Below are positions 44,353 to 52,395 of a DNA stretch of 64,000 nt, piece by piece. The notes beneath the pieces are model-generated. The model did no database searches. It had not been told where the DNA came from and saw nothing but the letters and a program-made list of their open reading frames with translations. Position 1 is the first letter of the stretch; each line of letters begins with the position of its first letter. The position numbers and the translations under genes were made by a program. The stretch comes from CADEED01 sp043747835 (GTDB taxonomy: Bacteria; Pseudomonadota; Gammaproteobacteria; Steroidobacterales; Steroidobacteraceae), in contig JAYTOK010000086.1 of assembly GCA_043747835.1 (NCBI GenBank), forward strand, positions 1 to 64,000. Direction: 5' to 3'.

Positions 44353-45285
44353 GTGGCCACTCCTCTAGAACTGGACCTGACCCCTGAGCCGTCGAACGCG
44401 CAGCTGAACTGGCGTCGCTACCAGAATCGCATTCGCGATCTCGTCGAGCTCGCGCGCCTGCACCGCCCCATCGGCATCTGGCTGCTGCTCTGGCCGGTGC
44501 TCTGGGCCGTGTGGATCGCCGGCGCGGCGCACCCGTCGCCGAAGGTGCTCGTCATCTTCGTCCTGGGCACCGTCGCGATGCGCTCCGCGGGCTGCGTGAT
44601 CAACGATCTCGCCGACCGCAATTTCGATCCTTTCGTGAAGCGCACCCGCGACCGGCCGATCGCGTCAAGGCGCATCGCGCCCTGGGAAGCGGTCGGCTGG
44701 TTCCTCGTGCTGATCGCGTGCGCGCTCGCGCTGGTACTGCAGCTCGATCCCGCGACGATCAGGATGTCGCTGTTCGGCGCGGTGCTCGCCGTGACGTACC
44801 CCTTCTTCAAGCGCTTCTTTCCGCTGCCACAGTTCTATCTCGGCGTGGCGTTCAGCTGGGGAGTGCCGATGGCGTTCATGGCGCAGATGGGCCAGGCGCC
44901 ACGCGTCGCCTGGATCCTCTTCTTCGCTGGCATCATCTGGGCCGCGATCTACGACACTATCTACGCGATGGTCGATCGTGAAGACGACCTCAAGATCGGC
45001 GTGAAATCGAGCGCCATTGTTTTTGGCGACATGGATCGCGTGATCATCGGAATGCTGCAGGCGCTGATGCTGTTCACGCTGTACCTCGTCGGCACGAACA
45101 TGGAGTTCGGGTACTGGTACAACCTCGGCCTCGTCGGGGCCGCAGTGTTCTTCGCCTGGCAGCAGTGGAAGATTCGCGAACGCAAGCCCGCAAGCTGCTT
45201 CGCTGCCTTTCTCAACAATCACTACGTCGGGCTGTCGGTCTTCGTCGGAATCCTCCTCGAATACAGTTTTCAGGGCCGACCATGA
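44353..45285 (+). CDS. ubiA: 4-hydroxybenzoate polyprenyltransferase
   Basis: A 310-residue membrane prenyltransferase that attaches the polyprenyl tail in ubiquinone synthesis. The first Asp-rich motif, GCVINDLADRNFDPFVKRTRDRP (in parts, near residue 81), and the second, YDTIYAMVDREDDLKIGVKS (near 202), are both intact, with about eight hydrophobic segments. It starts at GTG 44353, leaving a 27-residue cytosolic head before the conserved ELARLHRPIGIWLLLWP. Confidence 0.95.
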   Translation: MATPLELDLTPEPSNAQLNWRRYQNRIRDLVELARLHRPIGIWLLLWPVLWAVWIAGAAHPSPKVLVIFVLGTVAMRSAGCVINDLADRNFDPFVKRTRDRPIASRRIAPWEAVGWFLVLIACALALVLQLDPATIRMSLFGAVLAVTYPFFKRFFPLPQFYLGVAFSWGVPMAFMAQMGQAPRVAWILFFAGIIWAAIYDTIYAMVDREDDLKIGVKSSAIVFGDMDRVIIGMLQALMLFTLYLVGTNMEFGYWYNLGLVGAAVFFAWQQWKIRERKPASCFAAFLNNHYVGLSVFVGILLEYSFQGRP

Positions 45286-45325
45286 TCCCGTCAGGGCGCG
45301 CCTAACAAGAATCCCGGGGGGAGTA

Positions 45326-46819
45326 TTGCCCGCGTTTCCGATCCGCGTAATCGCCATCGTCGGCGGCGGAGCCTCGGCCTGGATGGCCGCGGCCACGCTG
45401 TCGCGCGTGCTCGGCGCTTCGTGCGCGGTAAGGGTCATCGAGACGTCGATTGAAGAGCCTCCCGCCATCGCGAGCATGCCGAGCCTGCATCGTCTGTTTC
45501 GATTGCTCGGCATCGATGAAGTGGCGCTCATGCGCGCGACCGCCGCGACGTATCGCATCGGCGTAGAGCACCGCGACTGGGCCATGATCGGCGACCGGTA
45601 TTTCCAGGGCTTCGGGGCGGTGGGTGCTCCACTGCTGTCGGTTCCCTTTCACCATCATTGGCTGCGCGCGAACGCCGCGGGTGACTGCGCTTCGTTCGAG
45701 GAATTCTCCGCGGCCGCCATGATGGCGCGCCTCGGACGTTTCTCGCCGCCGCAGCGGGATCCGCATTCGATCCTCCCGGCGCATTCCTACGCTTGGCATT
45801 TCGACGCGCGTGCGCTCGCGGCCAGCTTTCGCGCGGCGGCTCTGCGTTCGGGTGCCACCACACTGACGGGCGAAGTTGCCGCGATCGAACTCGGCAGTCG
45901 CGGTGACATCGACGCGCTCAGACTGGTCGACGGGGCGCGCATCGAGGCAGGTTTGTTCGTCGACTGCAGCGGTGCGCGCGCGACGTTGGCGGGATTGCTG
46001 GGCGCAACTTACGAAGACTGGTCGGAATGTCTGCCTTGCGACCGCGTGTCCTGGATTCAGTGCGCCGGCGCGCAAGCCTTGCCGCCGTACTCCGAAGCGT
46101 TCGCGACGGCACACGGCTGGCGCTTCGGCATCCCGCTACAGATTGGCGGCGCGCGTGGTGAAGTCTGGAGCAGCGATCACGCCGACGAAGACTCCGTCAC
46201 CGCGGGACTTGCCGCGCTGCCTGGAGCTGACGCGAGTTCGAGCGGCACGGCCCGCCTGCTGCGGGGACGTCCGAAGGAATTCTGGTTGCACAATTGCGTG
46301 CTGCTTCCCGGCGACGCACTCGATCCACTCGAAGGCTCCGCACTCCACCTGGCGCAATCCGGCGTGACCCGTCTACTCGCGCATTTCCCGGTCAACGAGT
46401 CCAGCGCACCCGATCGTGCCGAATACAACCGGCTGACGACCGAGGAATACGATCGCGTTCGCGACCTGCTGGCGCTGCACTATCACGCGACGTCGCGTGA
46501 CGATTCGCCGTTCTGGCGACGCCGTCGCGATACGCGCCCACCCGTTTCGCTCGCCAACCGGCTCGCATTGTTCAGCGACAGCGCGCGCCTCGCGATCGCC
46601 GAAGACGATCATTGCGGGCAGGACGGCTGGCTCTCCGTGTTGTTCGGCCAGCGCGTGATGCCGCGCAGCTTCGATCCGCTCGCGGAGGGCGCGCCGCTCG
46701 ACTCGCTGCAACGTTCACTGGGCGCGTTCGCCGCCGGGATCCGTGACGCCGTCGGCAAACTACCCACGCAGCGGGAGTTCCTCGAACGCCGCGGCGTCGC
46801 GGTCGGCGGCATGACATGA
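45326..46819 (+). CDS. Tryptophan-halogenase-like protein, degenerate paralogue
   Basis: A 497-residue FAD-binding protein of the PrnA-like halogenase family. The dinucleotide motif is IAIVGGGASAWMAAATLSRV, with an Ala replacing the last Gly of the usual GGGTAGW. Where active halogenases carry the catalytic Lys (TLKLG in the next gene), this one reads TYRIG with Arg. The FLEPLES region carrying the active-site Glu reads ALDPLEG. WxWxIP reads WRFGIP. It probably starts at a TTG after a strong GGGGGAG, and its end overlaps the next halogenase gene by 4 bases. It may be a partner subunit or bind a different substrate. Confidence 0.75.
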   Translation: MPAFPIRVIAIVGGGASAWMAAATLSRVLGASCAVRVIETSIEEPPAIASMPSLHRLFRLLGIDEVALMRATAATYRIGVEHRDWAMIGDRYFQGFGAVGAPLLSVPFHHHWLRANAAGDCASFEEFSAAAMMARLGRFSPPQRDPHSILPAHSYAWHFDARALAASFRAAALRSGATTLTGEVAAIELGSRGDIDALRLVDGARIEAGLFVDCSGARATLAGLLGATYEDWSECLPCDRVSWIQCAGAQALPPYSEAFATAHGWRFGIPLQIGGARGEVWSSDHADEDSVTAGLAALPGADASSSGTARLLRGRPKEFWLHNCVLLPGDALDPLEGSALHLAQSGVTRLLAHFPVNESSAPDRAEYNRLTTEEYDRVRDLLALHYHATSRDDSPFWRRRRDTRPPVSLANRLALFSDSARLAIAEDDHCGQDGWLSVLFGQRVMPRSFDPLAEGAPLDSLQRSLGAFAAGIRDAVGKLPTQREFLERRGVAVGGMT

Positions 46820-48348
46820 AGCCGCAGCCGCCGGATCGCATCCGCAGCATCGTGATCGTGGGCGGCGGCACGGCCGGGTGGATGACGGCGGCCGCGCTCG
46901 CTCACCGCATCGGCGATCGGTCCTGCGCGATCACGGTCGTCGAGTCCTCCGAGATCGGCACGGTCGGCGTCGGCGAGGCGACGATTCCGACGATCCGCCA
47001 CTTCAACGAGATGCTCGGACTGGACGAACGCGAGTTCCTGCGCGCGACGCAGGGGACGCTGAAGCTGGGGATCGAGTTCCATGACTGGGGCCGCGTCGGT
47101 CATCGCTACATGCATCCCTTCGGAATTCCCGGGCTCGACATGGAGTCGCCCGTGCACCAGCGCTGGCTGAGCGTGCGCGCCCAACCCGACGCCGGGGCGT
47201 TCGAAGACTATTTCCTCAATTTCATCGTCGCGAAACGCGATCGCGTGCTGCCGCCGGCCAACAATTCCGGCACGTTCACGACGTACGCCTATCATTTCGA
47301 CGCGGGTCTCTACGCCGCGTTCCTACGCCGCAACGCGGAAGCGCGTGGCGTCGTTCGCGTGGACGGCAAAGTGGTGAATGTCGAGTTGCGCGATGACGGA
47401 TTCATCGCGGCGGTGCATCTCGCGGACGGCCGGCGATTCGAGGCCGATCTCTTCGTCGACTGCTCCGGCTTTCGCGGCCTGCTCATCGAAGAGGCGTTGA
47501 AGACCGGCTACGAGGACTGGACGCACTGGCTGCCCTGCGATCGCGCCGTCGCGGTGCCCTGTGCTCACGCCGACGTGATCTCATCGAACTACCGGGAGGG
47601 AGCGCTGACTCCCTACACGCGCTCGACCGCGCGCGCCGCGGGCTGGCAATGGCGAATTCCGCTGCAGCATCGCATCGGCAACGGATACGTTTACGCGAGT
47701 CGCTTCATCTCCGACGACGAGGCCGCGGCGACCCTGCTGGCCAACCTCGACGGCCCCGCGCGTGCAGACCCACGCGTGCTCAAGTTCGTGACGGGTCGCC
47801 GGCGAAAGATCTGGTCGCGCAACTGCGTCGCCATCGGTTTGTCGGCGGGATTTCTCGAGCCGCTCGAGTCGACGAGCATCCACCTGATCCAGAAAAGCAT
47901 CTCGTACCTGCTCGAGCTCTTCCCGGACCGGCGCTTCTCGACCGCGCTCCGCGACGAGTTCAACCGGCGGGCACTGGCAGAGTATGACCACATCCGCGAT
48001 TTCGTCGTGCTGCACTACCACGTGAATACGCGTGACGATGCGCCGCTGTGGCGGCACTGCCGCGAGATGCGTATCCCGGAATCGCTGGCGTATCGGCTCG
48101 ACTTCTTCCGCAACAGCGGCCGCGTGCTCCGCTATCCGGCGGATCCCTTCGCGGCGCCGAACTGGCTGGCGGTGTTGTTAGGGCAGGAGGTATGGCCAGC
48201 GAACGGCGACCCGCTGGTCACGCGCCACGACCCGGAGAAGCTGCGCGCGGAGCTCGCGGAGATTCGCGCGAAGCTTGCGCGCCTGGCGGAAAGCGCGAGT
48301 CCGCATTCGGAGTATCTCGGGCGTCACTGCCGCGCCGATCCGGAGTGA
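46816..48348 (+). CDS. Flavin-dependent tryptophan-halogenase family protein
   Basis: A 510-residue PrnA/RebH-like enzyme that would use FADH2 and halide to chlorinate or brominate an aromatic substrate. The FAD motif GGGTAGWMTAAALA (near residue 16), VGVGEATIPTIRHFNEMLG, the catalytic Lys in GTLKLGIEFHDWG (near 89), the family motif GWQWRIPL (near 276) and the active-site Glu in FLEPLESTSIHLIQ (near 353) are all present. A flavin reductase is not adjacent. In bacteria with many TonB receptors such genes often sit near carbohydrate loci, and their true substrate may be a protein or glycan rather than free tryptophan. Confidence 0.85.
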   Translation: MKPQPPDRIRSIVIVGGGTAGWMTAAALAHRIGDRSCAITVVESSEIGTVGVGEATIPTIRHFNEMLGLDEREFLRATQGTLKLGIEFHDWGRVGHRYMHPFGIPGLDMESPVHQRWLSVRAQPDAGAFEDYFLNFIVAKRDRVLPPANNSGTFTTYAYHFDAGLYAAFLRRNAEARGVVRVDGKVVNVELRDDGFIAAVHLADGRRFEADLFVDCSGFRGLLIEEALKTGYEDWTHWLPCDRAVAVPCAHADVISSNYREGALTPYTRSTARAAGWQWRIPLQHRIGNGYVYASRFISDDEAAATLLANLDGPARADPRVLKFVTGRRRKIWSRNCVAIGLSAGFLEPLESTSIHLIQKSISYLLELFPDRRFSTALRDEFNRRALAEYDHIRDFVVLHYHVNTRDDAPLWRHCREMRIPESLAYRLDFFRNSGRVLRYPADPFAAPNWLAVLLGQEVWPANGDPLVTRHDPEKLRAELAEIRAKLARLAESASPHSEYLGRHCRADPE

Positions 48349-48379
48349 GCGATTCGCGCTGGGAAGCGGCCATGAAGAA

Positions 48380-48415
48380 GGGCGCTCCGGAATCCGGAGC
48401 GCCCTTTTCATTTTC
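48380..48415. terminator. Strong bidirectional terminator
   Basis: A near-perfect 25-base palindrome (GGGCGCTCCGGA, a central A, then its complement) at 48380-48404 is followed on the plus strand by TTTTCATTTTC. It sits between the convergent halogenase genes and the sugar symporter gene and should stop transcription from the plus side, with weaker T-richness on the minus side. Confidence 0.88.
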
Positions 48416-48420
48416 ACGGA

Positions 48421-48439
48421 CGGCGATGCTTCATCGCCG
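48421..48439. other. Second hairpin in the convergent spacer
   Basis: CGGCGATG at 48421-48428 pairs perfectly with CATCGCCG at 48432-48439 around a three-base loop. Lying 34 bases downstream of the symporter stop on the minus strand, it may protect that mRNA's 3' end; it has no T-tract. Confidence 0.4.
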
Positions 48440-48472
48440 CTTTCCGACGTGGGCGTCAGCCCTGAGAGATAC

Positions 48473-50035
48473 TCACCACCAGACGAAGTAGAGCACCGCG
48501 AGGATCGCGACAATGATCAGCGACGCAATGTTGAAGCCCGTGCCCGTCCTGAAATCCACGTTCTTGATGTCGACGCGCAGCGCGCCCGGCGGACGCGGCC
48601 AGAGCAGCGAGATCGCGACCGCGAGCACGATGCCCAGCACGAAGCAGTAGCCAACACCCGTCATGAACGGGACTTGCTCCTGGAAGAAGTGGAGGTAGGC
48701 AGACAGTGTGACCGTCACCAGCGCGGCGATCATCGCCGCCGCCGACGTGGTCTTCTCCCAGAAGATGCCGAGCAGGAAGATCACGCAGATGCCCGGCGTG
48801 AACCAGCCCGTGAACATCTGGATGAACTGGAACGCCTGATCGAAGCCCGCGAGCAGCGGCTTCGTCACGATCAGCGCGATGATGATCGAGACCACCGCCG
48901 CACAGCGGCCGATGAACACGAGCTTCTTCTGTTCCGTCTGCGGCTTCACCGAGCGATAGAGATCCATCGTGAAGATCGTCGCGATCGAATTGATCTTCGA
49001 TCCGAGCGACGCAATGATCGCCGCGACGAGCGCCGCGAAGACCAGGCCCAGGATGCCGGTCGGCAGCATCGCCATGAGGCTCGGGTACGCGCGATCCGGA
49101 CGGTCGAGTCCCGGGACGAGCACCAGCGCCGCGATGCCCGGCAGCACGATGATCGCCGGCATCAGCAGCTTGAGGAACGCCGCGAGCACGATACCCTTCT
49201 GCGCTTCGTTGACGCTCTTGGCCGCGAGGCCGCGCTGGATGATGTACTGGTTGAAACCCCAGTAGCTGACGTTCATCACCCACATGCCGCCCAACAACAC
49301 CGCAAGACCCGGCAGTGCCTTGTAGTGCGGGTTGTCGCTCGACAGGATCATGTCGAACTTCTCGGGGAACTCCGTCGTGAGCCTGGTGAAGCCCGCGAGC
49401 ACGCCGCCGTCGCCGCCGACCTTGTCGAGCGAGATGTAGCTGATGATCAGCCCGCCGAGCACGAGCAGCGAGACCTGCACGATGTCGGTGAGCGCGACAG
49501 CCTTGAGGCCGCCGTACAGCGCGTAGGCCAACGCGAACAAACCCAGAGCGATGATCGCGATCTGGATGTCGAGGCCAGTGATCGTGTTGATCGCCGTGGC
49601 ACCTAACCACAGGATCGCGGTCAGGTTCACGAAGATATACAGCGCGAGCCAGAAGACAGCCATCAGCGTGCGCACGCCGGGGCTGTAACGCTTCTCGAGG
49701 AACTCGGGCATCGTGTAAATGTTGTTCTTGAGGAACACCGGCAGGATCCACTTGCCGACGAGGATCAGCGTGAGCGCCGCCATCCACTCGTACGACGCGA
49801 TCGCCATGCCGATCACGTATCCCGAGCCCGACATGCCGACGATCTGCTCGGCGGAAATGTTCGCCGCGATCAGCGACGTGCCGATCGCCCACCAGGGCAA
49901 GGCGCGCGAGGCGAGGAAATAGTCCTGCGCATTTTTCTCGTGCGTGCCTTTTTCGCGCGACACCCACTGCGCGAGCAGGAAGATGCCAACCGCGTAGATC
50001 ACGAGGATCGCGATATCCAATGTTGCGAGATTCAC
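48473..50035 (-). CDS. Sodium:solute symporter, sugar type
   Basis: A 520-residue SSS-family transporter with about 13-14 membrane segments. The start is a GTG with GGGGGAG 6 bases upstream. Family signatures are FLASRALPWWAIGTSLIAANISAEQ (in parts, near residue 42), GYVIGMAIASYEW and the sodium-site helix region GFNQYIIQRGLAAKS (near 226), similar to SGLT/vSGLT galactose transporters. It is the last gene of the galactan-use cluster, so D-galactose or a galactoside is the likely cargo. Confidence 0.85.
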   Translation of the reverse strand: MNLATLDIAILVIYAVGIFLLAQWVSREKGTHEKNAQDYFLASRALPWWAIGTSLIAANISAEQIVGMSGSGYVIGMAIASYEWMAALTLILVGKWILPVFLKNNIYTMPEFLEKRYSPGVRTLMAVFWLALYIFVNLTAILWLGATAINTITGLDIQIAIIALGLFALAYALYGGLKAVALTDIVQVSLLVLGGLIISYISLDKVGGDGGVLAGFTRLTTEFPEKFDMILSSDNPHYKALPGLAVLLGGMWVMNVSYWGFNQYIIQRGLAAKSVNEAQKGIVLAAFLKLLMPAIIVLPGIAALVLVPGLDRPDRAYPSLMAMLPTGILGLVFAALVAAIIASLGSKINSIATIFTMDLYRSVKPQTEQKKLVFIGRCAAVVSIIIALIVTKPLLAGFDQAFQFIQMFTGWFTPGICVIFLLGIFWEKTTSAAAMIAALVTVTLSAYLHFFQEQVPFMTGVGYCFVLGIVLAVAISLLWPRPPGALRVDIKNVDFRTGTGFNIASLIIVAILAVLYFVWW

Positions 50036-50067
50036 TTCAAACTCCCCCGAGTTGCGGCGTCATGCCG

Positions 50068-50697
50068 TCAGTTTTTTTGCGTTGCTTCCGTCGACGATTG
50101 AAGCGCGTCGATCAACTCGCGTGCGCGTCGCGTCAGCTCCGCGAGTGTATACGCAGGCTTGAACAGTTCGCTGCCGAAACCGAATCCATCCGCGCCTGAC
50201 ACGAGCCATTCGGCGATGTCCTGCGAGCCAATACCGCCGACCGGAAAAATCTTCACGTGCTTCGGTAACACGGACTTGAGCGCGCGCAGATGGCCCGACC
50301 CATACGTTGCCGCGGGAAAGAGCTTGAGTTCCGTCGCTCCGGCCGCGACGGCGGCGAAAGCTTCCGTCGCGGTACCGATACCAGGCAGCACGCGCATCCC
50401 TTTTTCGAGCGCGCGGCGGATCACGGCCGGATCGCAGTTCGGCGCGACGACGAGACGGCCACCGGCGTCGCGCACCCTATCTACCTCCGCGGGCGTGAGC
50501 ACGGTACCCGCGCCGACGAGGCAGTCTCGATGCGCCGCCGCGAGCAGGCGGATCGTCTCGAAGGGCTGCGGCGAGTTGAGCGGCACTTCCATCGTACGGA
50601 AGCCCGCCGCGACGAGCGCCGCGCCGGTCGCGGGCGCGGCTTCTGGCGTGAGACCGCGCAGGATGCCGACGAGCTCGATGGATTTACGGTCTGTCAT
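50068..50697 (-). CDS. dgoA: 2-dehydro-3-deoxy-6-phosphogalactonate aldolase
   Basis: A 209-residue class I aldolase of the KDPG/KDPGal family. It would split 2-keto-3-deoxy-6-phosphogalactonate to pyruvate and glyceraldehyde-3-phosphate. The start has GAGGA 5 bases upstream. The catalytic Glu is in RTMEVPLNSPQPF (near residue 37), LVGAGTVLTP is typical, and the Schiff-base Lys is in TELKLFPAATYGSGHL (near 123). The DgoA rather than Eda assignment comes from the sequence style and the adjacent galactonokinase. Confidence 0.9.
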   Translation of the reverse strand: MTDRKSIELVGILRGLTPEAAPATGAALVAAGFRTMEVPLNSPQPFETIRLLAAAHRDCLVGAGTVLTPAEVDRVRDAGGRLVVAPNCDPAVIRRALEKGMRVLPGIGTATEAFAAVAAGATELKLFPAATYGSGHLRALKSVLPKHVKIFPVGGIGSQDIAEWLVSGADGFGFGSELFKPAYTLAELTRRARELIDALQSSTEATQKN

Positions 50698-50704
50698 GAG
50701 TTCC

Positions 50705-51619
50705 TCAAACCGCGAGCAGCGCACGGATGCGCGCCAGGCCCGCGAAGGATGCGTCCTCGCCCGGAACCGAAACGCTCGCGCGTCCGAACTTCGCAAGTGC
50801 GGAACCGTAGAGCTGACACAGATGCGCGTTCGCGACGACGTGCACCGGCGAGTCGGTCACAGCGAACAATGGCAGTGCACCGGCTACATCGGTACCGATC
50901 AGCAGGCCCGAGGTCCACGACGCGGCGCCTGCCGCGCTCAACTGGCCATCGAGCCGCAGGCTGCGGCTCTGGAAGATCCGGTGCAGCAGCGGCACGCCCG
51001 TGTGTTTCGCGGTCTCCGCGAGGCCGCGCTCGAACTCGGCTGCGCCGTGTTCGATGGGCGTGTCGCGATCGCGCACGAGCACACTGTGTTCGCACAGCAT
51101 ACGGAAGATCTCGCCGGTCGGCACCGTGAGGAAATCGAGAACAATGCCGTCGTTCAGCGCAACCCATTTGGTGTGCGTGCCGGGCATGCAGACGAGTTGC
51201 CGTCCGTGCTCGAGAGCGGGGTATGCCGCGAGCGCGCCCAGCAACTGCGTCTCCTCACCGCGCATGACGTCGGGCGCGCCGAGCGGATTCGTGCAGCGCA
51301 TGCCAGGCACGATCTGAACGTCCGCGCGCGCACGCGCGAGCGACCCGGCGGCGCTGTCCAGATCCTCCGGGCAGGGTAGATAGGGTGCCTCCAGCCAGCC
51401 GAACGTCGATCCCGCCATGCCGCAGAGAAGCGCGGGTAGCGCGCCGTGTTTCTCGCGCCATGCGGACGTCAGCTCGTCGAAAATGTTCGCGAACTTGCCG
51501 CGCGCATCCGCGGCGCCCGGGCCCTGGCGGGAATCGAGCACGCCGCCGTCCGTGGCGCAGAGCCGCAGACGCAAATTGCTCGTGCCCCAGTCGCCGGCGA
51601 TGTAGACAGGCTGGCTCAT
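50705..51619 (-). CDS. dgoK: 2-dehydro-3-deoxygalactonokinase
   Basis: A 304-residue sugar-acid kinase phosphorylating 2-keto-3-deoxygalactonate. It begins MSQPVYIAGDWGTSNLRLRL with the ATP-binding DWGTSNLR, followed by PALLCGMAGSTFGW, VPGMRC, GEETQLLGAL and MPGTHTKWVAL (near residue 148), all typical of DgoK. The ATG overlaps the SDR gene stop by 4 bases, and the stop lies 7 bases before dgoA. Confidence 0.9.
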   Translation of the reverse strand: MSQPVYIAGDWGTSNLRLRLCATDGGVLDSRQGPGAADARGKFANIFDELTSAWREKHGALPALLCGMAGSTFGWLEAPYLPCPEDLDSAAGSLARARADVQIVPGMRCTNPLGAPDVMRGEETQLLGALAAYPALEHGRQLVCMPGTHTKWVALNDGIVLDFLTVPTGEIFRMLCEHSVLVRDRDTPIEHGAAEFERGLAETAKHTGVPLLHRIFQSRSLRLDGQLSAAGAASWTSGLLIGTDVAGALPLFAVTDSPVHVVANAHLCQLYGSALAKFGRASVSVPGEDASFAGLARIRALLAV

Positions 51620-52386
51620 GGCATCAACATCCCGCCGTTGACGTGCACGATGTTTCCGGTCACGTAACCCGACAACTCGTTGGACGCGAGGAACAGGAAC
51701 GCGCCGACGCAATCCTCCGCGACGCCGACGCGGCCCATCGCGGTCGCGTCGCGCATGGCGTCCATGCGCGCGGCGGGGGTCTTCGCGTGGAACGGCGTCG
51801 CGATCGCGCCGGGCGCGACGGTGTTGACGCGGATGTTCTTCGCCGCGAGATCGGTGGCGAGATGTCGCGTGAGATTGTGGACCGCGGCCTTCGCCGTCGC
51901 GTACAGACTCGCGCCGGAGCCGCCGCCGTCGATACCCGCGATGGAGCCGACGTTGATGATGTTGCCGCCGCCGGCTTTCTCGAAGTGCGGGATAGCGGCA
52001 GTGCTGGCGCCGAGGACCGAACGCACGTTGAGGTCGAAGACGAAGTCGAACAGCGCGTCGTCGATGTCGGCGAGCGGGCGACGCTCGCCGAGTCCGCCAG
52101 CGTTGTTGACCAGCACGTCGAGACCGCCGAGCGCGTTCGCGGCGGCGTCGACGATACGTCGCGCGGAGCCCTTCTTCGAGAGATCGCCGCCGACGAGTTT
52201 CGGCTCGACGCCACCCGCTGCGACGATCTCTGCCGCGAGCTCGCGCGCGGCGGACTCATGCGAATTGAAATGGAGCGCGAGCCGCGCCCCTTGTTTCGCG
52301 AAAGCGCGCGCTGCGGCGGCGCCGATGCCAGAGCTGCCGCCCGTGATGAGGACGCGTTTTCCCGAAAGGTCGTCGATTTTCGTCAT
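51616..52386 (-). CDS. Short-chain dehydrogenase/reductase
   Basis: A 256-residue classical SDR. The NAD(P)-binding motif ITGGSSGIGAAAARAF is near residue 14, NNAGG near 93, the catalytic Ser in NVGSIAG (near 145), and YATAK (near 162) carries the catalytic Tyr and Lys. It lies between the GH2 gene and dgoK. It may oxidise galactose or a related sugar or sugar acid, or act on another sugar released from pectin side chains such as L-arabinose. The substrate cannot be read from sequence. Confidence 0.8.
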   Translation of the reverse strand: MTKIDDLSGKRVLITGGSSGIGAAAARAFAKQGARLALHFNSHESAARELAAEIVAAGGVEPKLVGGDLSKKGSARRIVDAAANALGGLDVLVNNAGGLGERRPLADIDDALFDFVFDLNVRSVLGASTAAIPHFEKAGGGNIINVGSIAGIDGGGSGASLYATAKAAVHNLTRHLATDLAAKNIRVNTVAPGAIATPFHAKTPAARMDAMRDATAMGRVGVAEDCVGAFLFLASNELSGYVTGNIVHVNGGMLMP

Positions 52387-52395
52387 GCCGGCAGT

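Noticed and set aside
48456..49967. 503-codon minus-strand frame in another phase
   Set aside because: Same-strand shadow of the SSS symporter; the true frame has membrane helices and a strong ribosome-binding site, this one is Arg/His-rich.
50068..50697. Eda-type KDPG aldolase of the Entner-Doudoroff pathway
   Set aside because: The neighbouring galactonokinase and galactose dehydrogenase favour the galactonate aldolase DgoA; Eda remains possible only on family similarity.
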